64,000 nt of DNA, from positions 1 to 64,000 of the forward strand of contig NC_016472.1 of NCBI RefSeq assembly GCF_000226095.1, read 5' to 3'. Of the stretch, positions 38,158-45,906 are shown in pieces. Both the position numbers and the translations under genes were made by a program. Within the stretch, counting starts at the first letter, position 1. Each line of letters begins with the position of its first letter. The notes under the pieces are model-generated. The model worked only from the letters and a program-made list of their open reading frames with translations, was not told the DNA's origin and made no database searches. The stretch comes from Thermothelomyces thermophilus ATCC 42464 (Eukaryota > Ascomycota > Sordariomycetes > Sordariales > Chaetomiaceae).

Positions 38158-38604
38158 TATGACGAACCTAACTTAGACTTCTTCTAAAAAGGTCTAGACG
38201 AAGGTAGATTAAGCGGAACAAGCGTGTAGGTCGTCTGAGGGATTCGGTGAAGCCAAAGGGTTTATAACAACACTAGAGTTACCTCTTATAGTAATTAGCA
38301 ATGCTCGGTATAAGTATTGTGATTGTGATTGTTACTACTGGTAAACTCCTAGAGTCTACTATAACGAGTGACTGGCTAGCTATATATACATAATTGTCTG
38401 TCCCTCTTTAGTAGTTATTACTAATACCATTTCTCCTTTCACTCTGTGACTCCGTGTTGTCGACGGTGACATGTTATTATCACTAGTGAAGACCTTGGTC
38501 TTGGCGGTGATAATCTCCTGATTGGTCCGTCAAGTAATTGGCTGTCGGAATGTCCCGCGTCCTAGCTACAGCCTGCCAGGCCGTCTATGTGCTTATCCGT
38601 GACA
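38158..38604 (-). repeat. Right LTR of element C
   Basis: 447 bp starting TATGACGAACCTAA. The R-U5 side matches the family. The U3 side (about 38,385-38,604) differs both from that of the left LTR and from A/B, and ends CCGTGACA. Confidence 0.8.
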
Positions 38605-39300
38605 TTGTTAGATCGATCTTATACTACGTAGTTATACTATATCTAGACGTTATATACGTCTATTTAGTACTCTCTCGATACTTAACTAACCTAGAACTAG
38701 ATTACTTATTAAAGGTACGGCGAGTAGTAAGATATCCATTTAGGAGCTCTTGCCTGTTAATCTAATATAGAGGTAAGCAAGCGCTAAAAAGTCTAACGCT
38801 TATAATCGCTAGAGACGCTTTGTATATAGACAATCTAAATATATAGTATTCGTTATAAGGATATATCTTCTTCTTATTTAGAGGTCCTATTATATAGAAA
38901 GTGTCGCGCTAGGATATTATTATAACGTCAAGTATTAAAGTAGAACTTCTAATGCTCTCCCTTATAGTAAGAGGGGCTATAGCACTTAAAAGGCTATTTA
39001 CGGATATTGATCTTAAACTTAGGGAACCCTAGAACATCTACTATAACAATTAGCAAACTATTTGACTAATAATAGCTAAGAACGAACATATTAATACTTA
39101 TCTATAGTATATAGATATCTATAATATATAGTTATACCAGGAAGTAGTAAAAGGAACGTTTAAAGCTATATATTTACTAACTAGTTAGATATTAGCAGAT
39201 AGGCTTATTAAATAACTTAGCTAATAAGCCTTCGAGTGCTGGAGGGCTCTTCTTAATCTTTAAGATGTTAGTTATAGGCTTATATAACTAGGGGGTAGAA
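38605..39300 (+). mobile_element. Reverse transcriptase end and RNase H region of the copia element
   Basis: Plus-strand sequence that reads as the C-terminal part of a Ty1/copia polyprotein, including the RNase H core and the terminal segment near 39,150-39,280. It is decayed. It establishes the family and plus orientation of the outer element. Confidence 0.75.
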
Positions 39301-39339
39301 GATAAGTTAAATTTATCAAATAAAATACCGCCTAATACT

Positions 39340-40154
39340 CCCTATTTACTATTATTAGCCGTCGCTAGGATTAATAGCCTTACCCTTACCTTTATCCTAG
39401 CCAGGCGATGACGTAGTACCTAATATATCATCAGACGTGCTAACGTAAGCATTATAAGCCTCCTTGATCTTGCCTAACTAATAGAAGATATCATATACTA
39501 AGTAGGCAATCTTCGTAAAATATACGAGCTTAGCCTTGTCAAGCTCGTACTCCTCTATATTATCTACGCTAGCGCGTTTCAGGTCACTCCGAAGGACTAT
39601 ACGTAACTTCTTAAGATCCTATATATAACTATTAACGATTTACCTATATATTAGGAGTAGAGGTTTAGGATCTAGGGACTTATAAAAGCCTTAGCTCTAT
39701 CTAATAAAGCCTTCGTCAAATCCTTTACTAACCTAATATAAGAAGTAAGACTACCATTATAGTTAGTATAAGTATCGTAAGAGCTATTAGATATATAGGT
39801 AATTAGCGTATATTTCCTTATACTTATGGGAACTATAGGTATAATGGTAATAGCAAGAGCTAGCGCTAGAATAATTATAACATTTGCCAAAAGAACGTCT
39901 TACTAGAGCCGACTATATATATATTCTATAGGGCACCTTGTAAAGCTCGCTAGCTTTAATATCGCTATCTTTAGTCAGCTCGAACGATCCTAACGCGACT
40001 AGAACACTTATAGTTTAGAAGCTAGTTTAGAAGCTTTAGCACGCTTATACTTTCGAAGGGTTACGGGAGCAGGAGTCGACCTACTAGTAGTAGCAGTATT
40101 CGTAACAGGTATACCTGACAAGTTATCCGTTGATTCGAGTATAGGAGGCGTCAT
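39340..40154 (-). other. Antisense open region between copia pol and the 3' LTR
   Basis: About 0.8 kb between the end of pol and the polypurine tract has protein-like sequence on the minus strand, opposite to the element. A possible start at 40152-40154 is followed by a Thr/Ser/Pro-rich then basic segment, and further left come helical charged segments. The copia element thus also seems to have carried an extra antisense gene, now decayed. Function unknown. Confidence 0.45.
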
Positions 40155-40389
40155 CCTATTATTATTACAATTGAAATTGGTAATACTATCGCTACTATAA
40201 TTACAATAGCTATATTTAATCTATAGCTTTAAAGGAATTACTCTACTATACTTGACTCTTTTAGACTTCCGAATACGGAAGGCAGGCCCCTAAAGGAGCT
40301 ATTGAAGTAAGAGCGACAAAGGATATAATACCAAGAATAGTATTACTACAAAGCATAGTTAAACGACTATTGCCTTTAACTAGGGGGTG

Positions 40390-40604
40390 TGTCAGAAGCT
40401 ATAGAGCTTCTAAGAGTATTAGCTATATACGTGCCACAGTGTATAAGGCGTCGTTGCCAACGCATTGGCCAGTTCCTTTGTCTATAAATATTAGTCGTTT
40501 TGTCTCCTTTGTAGATAGTTTAACAAGGCACTGTCTCCTTCGTATAGCCACCTACTACGGGCACTGCTTTCAACGCTCCAGGAAGCTCATCACTGCGTTC
40601 GGTA
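40390..40604 (+). repeat. 3' LTR of the copia element
   Basis: 215 bp, partner of 7377-7591. It is preceded by AGGGGGTG and followed by the CTAAT target duplication. Confidence 0.9.
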
Positions 40605-41384
40605 CTAATTCTCCCCCCACGCCTTCCCAGTACAGCTTTTCGAGCTCAAAAAATAAAGCATCTTTTCCCGGTCTAATGAGTGCCCAAGGGCTATCGGTTG
40701 CTGCTGCTTCGATGACTTTCTTGTCCAAGAAAATATATGTCAGTGTTCTTAGGTACTTTTGGAATACACGGTAGATTGGATAGTGAAGAGAGCAATGGTA
40801 CCTAGGTACCTACCTGACGCATTCGGCGAGGCAATGATGGCAGATCCACCACCTGAGTCCCTTGCTCGACAACATTTCCTTACACTCGGGCAGGTGAGCA
40901 GATGCTTTGCTAACTGGGCAAGTTTTGTTCTGTCTATTGCCTCCGACTTTTCCCTGCGCTGGGCCGGCGTCATGGACGCACACATGCCGCATAAGCGTCT
41001 TGGTTTGCGCGCCCCCTGCCATCTCGACGTTGGTCTGCCTATCCCTAAGCGGGTATGGAAATCTGTGTTTCGCCAGCGCCGGGGGATGGCCTTGTGGGCT
41101 CCCCCGGAAGCAATAGATTGTGTAGAAGCACTTGGAGCAGCAAGGTCGGCAGCCGGTGAGGTGTTGGGATGCGAACGATGGTGCCACTGCCAACTTCGTT
41201 CCACAGTCCTACCGGACTGCTTAGCAACCAAGGCCGCACTGAGGGTTTTGCAGATCTGACCTACCGCGCATGTCTGGATCCCACATATGTCACAACTGGT
41301 TTTTGTGCTTTCCTAGCAGGTAGTCTTGCGGAGGTTCTCGAGTTGCTCCGGCACGATTGAACGCTCGCATCCAAAAAGGTCCAT
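40605..41384 (-). pseudogene. 5' part of a split host gene: Cys-rich putative zinc-binding protein
   Basis: Minus strand, likely three exons: 41384-41265, 41208-40814 and 40747-40605. The introns are 56 bp (GTAGGT...TAG, with a GCTAAG branch-like site) and 66 bp (GTAGGT...AAG). Phases agree at both joints. The start reads MDLFGCERSIVPEQLENLRK. The first joint makes CDICGIQTCADCG, a paired CxxC motif; later come GCRPCCSKC and LRWWICHHCLAEC, so a zinc-binding fold is likely. The last exon (WALIRPGKDALFFELEKLYW) ends at the copia target site and continues in frame at 7376. An in-frame TAG at 41313-41315 is again CAG with C-to-T. Alternatively that TAG is part of a short intron's acceptor. Family not recognised. 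Confidence 0.62.
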
Positions 41385-41627
41385 TCGCAGGTTCTTCGAG
41401 GGTTATTATACTACAGCATTCTCTTTTTCCTTTGTCTCGTTCTTATCTCTTTGCTTCTTGTAACCTTTCTTCTTTCCATTTTCTTGGTTCTTGTCCTTAT
41501 TTTTTTACTACTTTTTCCGTTTCCTTTTCCCATTTTCTTTTCATTCTTCTCTACCCTTTTCCTTCTCTTCTCCTTCCAAGCTCCAAAGGTATAATGCCCA
41601 ACGCGGCTTCTCTCTCTCTCTCTCCCC

Positions 41628-41705
41628 CACGTGGCTGTGATTCCGTCGCAAGAACCTGCCTTATTCGCCACCCGAGCCATCCTTCTTTGGCAGGTAACGC
41701 ACGTG
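41628..41705. promoter_or_regulatory. Two CACGTG boxes upstream of the acid phosphatase gene
   Basis: CACGTG at 41628-41633 and again at 41700-41705, about 450 and 380 bases before the phosphatase ATG. CACGTG is the core site of the bHLH phosphate-starvation activators (Pho4 in yeast, NUC-1 in Neurospora), which control secreted phosphatases. Binding here is inference, since other bHLH factors share the core. Confidence 0.45.
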
Positions 41706-41971
41706 CGGAGATTACCTGGTGGGGTTGGCCAAGCTTTCTCGGGAAAGTCCTTGGCATCCTGGATGATGGGCGTTCGCTTGCGGCAACCCATGTCGGATTC
41801 CGGCGACTTCAGCATTGATACCTACAAACTCCGTACTAGCAGTAGTATTTACAGATAAGGCCTAAGCCTCTCCCTCCAAGCTTCCCAGACGGCGGATGCT
41901 GGGCCGGAGCTAGGCCGGAGCTAGGCCGGCTATTGCACGGGCGAGCATACAAACTAACAGGGGCTGTCCAA

Positions 41972-41987
41972 TACTACGTAGTATAAA
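41972..41987 (+). promoter_or_regulatory. TATA box with overlapping palindrome, acid phosphatase promoter
   Basis: TATAAA at 41982-41987, about 95 bases before the ATG at 42080, a normal distance for a fungal core promoter. It overlaps the perfect 12-bp palindrome TACTACGTAGTA at 41972-41983. Confidence 0.5.
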
Positions 41988-42079
41988 GGCAACAACTCCG
42001 GACGGATTCCCTAGCGTTTCCCCGTATTAACTCGGAATCATTGTCGCCACGCCAATTCGCCTGACCACAACCGGCAGCC

Positions 42080-44195
42080 ATGAAGTCCACCGTCGCCTCG
42101 GCCACGGCACTGCTCTTGGCCCTGTCAGGTAGTCCGGGCGCCGCCAAACCGGTCGTCGACACGGCGTACCCCTACACGGGCCCCGACGTGCCGGTGGGTG
42201 ACTGGGTGAATCCAACGGTCAAGGGCTATGGGAAGGGGTTCCCGCGCCTGATCGAGCCACCTGCGGTCAAGCCGGCGAGCGCGAATCCCAGCAACAACAT
42301 CAATGTCATATCACTCTCGTACCTGCCCGGTGGCATCAACATCCACTTCCAGACCCCGTTTGGGCTTGGCGAGGCCCCGAGCGTGCTCTGGGGGACCCGG
42401 CCGGATAGGTTGTATAGAAGAGCCACGGGGACGAGCCATACGTAAGTCGGTGACGAGAGCCGGCCCAGGGGTGAGCTCTCGAGAGGCGAGCTGACGCGCT
42501 CCATTCGCCCATATTTAGATACGACCGGACACCGCCCTGCTCGGCCGCGGCGGTCACCCAGTGCAGCCAGTTCTTCCACGAAGTGCAGCTGCGCCACCTG
42601 AGGCCCGGCACCAGGTACTACTATCAGATCCAGGCGGCCAACGGCACCACGGAGTCCGGGGTGCTGAGCTTCGATACGGCACGGGCCGCCGGCGATCCGA
42701 CTCCCTACAGCATGGCCGTGCTGGCCGACATGGGCTACACCAACGCGGGTGGCACGTACAAGCAGGTGCTCCGTACGGTCGATGACGACGATGTCGCCTT
42801 TGTGTGGCACGGCGGCGACCTCTCGTACGCGGACGACTGGTTCTCGGGCATCCTGCCGTGCGCCGACGACTGGCCCGTCTGCTACAACGGCACGTCGACC
42901 CATCTTCCCGGCGCGGGTCCGGTGCCGGACGAGTACAAGACGCCCCTGCCGGCCGGCGAGATCCCTAACCAGGGCGGGCCGCTGGGGGGCGACATGAGTG
43001 TGCTGTACGAGTCCAACTGGGACCTGTGGCAGCAGTGGATGAACAAGATCACCAAGCGGGTGCCGTACATGGTCATGCCGGGTAACCACGAGGCCTCGTG
43101 CGCCGAGTTTGACGGGCCCGGCAACGTCCTGACGGCCTATCTCAACCACAACAAGGCGAACGCGACAGCGCCCCGGACGAACCTGACATACTACAGCTGT
43201 CCCGAGTCACAGCGGTGGGTTTGGTCTTTTGGGATGGATTCATCTTGGAAAGAAGGAACATGGCACTGACGGAGAGCCTTAGCAACTTCACAGCGTTCCA
43301 GCACCGCTTCCACATGCCAGGCGCCGAGACGGGTGGCGTTGGCAACTTCTGGTACTCGTTCGACTACGGCCTCGTGCACTTTATCGCCCTGGACGGCGAG
43401 ACGGACTACGCAAACAGTCCGCAAAAGCCGTTCGCGCGGGATCTGAAGCCTGGCGAGACGCATCCGACCCCGGGAGAGACGTCTGTGACGGATAGCGGGC
43501 CATTCGGCACCGTGAAGGGCAGCTACGACGACAACAAGGCGTACCAGCAGTACAAGTGGCTAGCCGCCGACCTGGCAAAGGTGGACCGCAGAAAGACGCC
43601 CTGGATCATTGCCATGAGCCATCGGCCCATGTACAGCTCCGAGGTATCGTCGTACCAGCCTCGGATCCGTGCCGCCTTCGAGGACCTGCTGTTGCAGCAC
43701 GGCGTGGATGTCTATCTGGCGGGCCACATCCATTGTAAGTCAGCGGCGCAACAAAGAGAACCCCCCCCCCTCCCCCTCCGTTTCCCCTCTTCTTTGCACA
43801 CTGAAGCGGGGTTCTGACTGGCGGTAGGGTACGAGCGGCTGTGGCCAATGGGGAGAAACGGCACCATCGACCGCAAGGCGATCGTGGATGACCACACCTA
43901 CATGACCAACCCGGGCAAGTCGATGACGCACCTCATCAACGGCATGGCGGGCAACATCGAGAGCCACAGCACGCTATCCGAAGACGAGATCCTCGACATC
44001 ACCGCCGTCGTAGACCAGGAGAACTACGGCTTCAACAAGCTGACGGTTCACAATGCCACCGCGCTCACCTGGACGTTTGTCCGCGGCGACGGCGGCATCG
44101 GGGACGAGCTGACTTTGATCAAGAAGAAGCCTGGCCGGAGGGGAGGAGGTGACTCGAAGCATCGCTACGGCGGCCCCGGCGTGCTTTTCCAGTAG
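42080..44195 (+). CDS. Secreted purple acid phosphatase, 625 aa, four exons
   Basis: Exons 42080-42441, 42519-43214, 43283-43734 and 43828-44195. All three introns (77, 68 and 93 bp) are GT...AG and phase-consistent, giving 625 aa. An N-terminal signal peptide (MKSTVASATALLLALSGSPG) implies secretion. Next comes a fibronectin-like N-terminal domain, then the metallophosphatase domain with the family metal ligands: DMGY (D191), GGDLSY (D221, Y224), GNHE (N310, H311), the AMSHRP block, and GHIHWYER (H501, H503), where the last is built across intron 3. These bind the Fe/metal pair that hydrolyses phosphate monoesters, including phytate in some members. The length fits plant-type fungal PAPs. 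A basic C-terminal tail follows. Activity is inferred from the motifs; the substrate is not known. Confidence 0.95.
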
Positions 44196-45906
44196 AGCTG
44201 GGGGAATCCGGAGATGCGTCTTGCTCGTCCAAGTGTTAGCCAAGTTCCACACAACGGCCATAATAGCCGCCAGTATGTGGATACTTTGCACATATTAGTA
44301 ACTTTAAAAAAATGTACATCTAATATTATGATTGTAAGAAGAGTTAATTACGCAAAGGGAACCGAGCTACGTTGTCGAGGACGGGTTAGAAATGAGGTTA
44401 AAAAACACTGCTATTTTGGGTTACTTGCCAGTTTTCAGTATAGGTCATTGGTAATTAACACTGCCATACCAGCGACATACTTTGCTAGTATTTTGTTCGG
44501 CATACAGCGAGTAAGTTTGGTAAGTTAGCATTAAGGGCTTGCCAGGGACCGATGTTACATCATAGAGCATATATATCGAGACGCTAAAACCCGGTGAGGT
44601 CGTGTCGACATCTCGGAGCTTTTAAGCGGTTGCTGTACGGAGTATCGCGATGTTTTATGTTCGAACATAAGGTATTTTTGTTATCAAGCCCAGCGTTTAG
44701 TCATCGGGACCAGGAAAGTTCCTGCGAGCCTGGATCACAGTCACGGCAAGCAGGAGCTCTTCGCGGGCGGGGAACAGCAGGGGGAAGCAGCAACACAGCG
44801 ATTCCAGCACAGGTAGGTGGGGCACTGCCCGCAGAGTAAGTCCGCACTCCGAGCACGACAAGGATTGATTTTTTCCGGATTCTCAAGCTGACGTCAACCA
44901 CACTATAGACGTCGGAGAGATCCAGAAGAAAAAGGGCCCCAGTTCTTGGGAAACAACATGCAGTCTGCACAGTATGAACGCTATCCTATCTTGGCGCGGC
45001 CAATTCGCCGACCTGGTCAGCCTCAGCGAGACCCACGAGGCGCTTCTGGGCCGCGGCCGCCTGCTGTCTCGCCGCCCCGCCGGCGGAGCAGGCCGCGGGA
45101 CCTGGCAGATGGCGTTCCAGGGTCCAGGTCTCTTATCACAACAAATTACGGGTTGGGGAAAAAAAGGCCCCCGGGGGGGGGGGGGAGGAGGCCAGCTCCG
45201 GGGTGAGGACTTGTCGCAAAAAAAAAAAAAAAAAAAAAAAATAGCAGATGGCCTTTGCTAGCTGCGATTCAAGAAGCTCCGCATTGAATCTTCTCGGGGC
45301 CCTCGTTTTCTGCATCGCGACGTGGTCCCCAACACCTACCACTTGGAGTTTTGGACGCCAACTCCGATTGGCCTTTCCGACCACTGGTGGATCTCGGAGC
45401 CCTCAAAGTGTCCCCAAATGTCATGGGATGCAACTCCGAGCAGGATAGTCGACGCAGATTCCAGCTCCAGTCGATAGGGAAAGCGATGCTTGAGTGGTCG
45501 AGGCGGGAGGGGTTGGGTCGCAACCGAGAGATGGGGCGAGAGAAACTCCGGAGACCGCTGGAAACACCATGGTGATGCCAGGATGTGGTATTTCGGGGCG
45601 AATCGCCGGCAATGCAGCCTGGGCCGAATGATGAGGGCCGCCATTGGAGATCGGTGATCTTGGGAGCCAGGAAGCGAGATCGTCTCGCACGCAAAGATGT
45701 GATGTGATGCAGCTGGGGTCGAACCTGGAACAGCTGAAGACGAGAAACTCCGGCATCTATCGACCATCAATGGGATCCAGCGTCTCTCTCCTCGTGGCTC
45801 TCGCATCCTTTATATATGATGGCGGGCACAGGGTCTCCATCGCGTCCCGGCGTCCATCCTTGCCAAGTGCAACCACACTATCGTCGACCTAGTTAGCTCA
45901 CCAGTC
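44196..45906. other. Long intergenic region with homopolymer runs
   Basis: 1.7 kb without a supported gene. The left part (44,300-44,600) is AT-rich. A G run (45173-45185) and a 24-base A run (45218-45241) lie close together. Opposed frames at 45269-45806 overlap each other and look like chance. TATATAT at 45811-45817, about 90 bases before the ATG at 45907, is a plausible core promoter for the next gene. Confidence 0.6.

Larger units (their letters stand above)
30982..38604 (-). mobile_element. Gypsy element C (minus strand), recombinant ends
   Basis: Same family and layout as B. LTR 30982-31433 (452 bp, 3' in element sense), antisense open region at about 31,550-32,080, integrase C-terminal module at about 32,470-32,800, reverse transcriptase at about 34,400-34,800, gag at about 37,000-38,110, LTR 38158-38604 (447 bp). 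The two LTRs share the R-U5 side but have unrelated U3 parts, and neither U3 matches that of A and B. No target duplication is visible: the left flank is CCCCG and the right flank is TTGTT. Broken by many RIP-type changes. Best read as the product of recombination between two separate insertions. Confidence 0.82.
7377..40604 (+). mobile_element. Ty1/copia-like LTR retrotransposon carrying a nest of gypsy elements
   Basis: The outer element has direct LTRs of identical length (215 bp, 7377-7591 and 40390-40604) that begin TGTCAGAAGC. It is flanked by a 5-bp target duplication CTAAT (7372-7376 and 40605-40609). A polypurine tract (AGGGGGTG) lies immediately before the 3' LTR. Its own body survives as 7592-8707 (gag side) and 38605-40389; about 38,700-39,300 is recognisable on the plus strand as the C-terminal reverse transcriptase/RNase H region of a copia polyprotein. 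The element is broken by many RIP-type changes and by the nested insertions, and a central part of pol appears to be missing. All visible inserts postdate it, so it is the oldest layer. Confidence 0.88.
41385..42079. other. Divergent promoter region between the split gene and the acid phosphatase gene
   Basis: About 700 bases with long pyrimidine-rich tracts on the plus strand (41,400-41,580) and a (TC)n run at about 41,609-41,625. The 134-codon Lys-rich minus frame at 41411-41815 is a by-product of those tracts. The right half should hold the phosphatase promoter. Confidence 0.6.

Noticed and set aside
9554-38604. Regularly repeated direct repeats considered as a CRISPR-like array
   Set aside because: The repeats are four-fold LTR copies with target duplications; eukaryotic context.
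7377-40604. Centromere-like AT-rich block
   Set aside because: It is 7 kb from a telomere and fully explained by nested, RIP-decayed LTR elements with matching target duplications.
40759-41259. 166-codon plus frame and 160-codon minus frame (40749-41231) over the split gene
   Set aside because: The third frame (minus, with introns) gives the paired cysteines and phase-correct splicing; these two do not.
41411-41815. 134-codon Lys/Arg-rich minus frame
   Set aside because: Comes from TTCTTT-type pyrimidine tracts of a promoter region. It was considered as a first exon of the split gene, but a cleaner start exists at 41384.
45640-45760. tRNA-like GGTTCGACC on the minus strand
   Set aside because: Flanking bases do not form a T-stem or acceptor stem.
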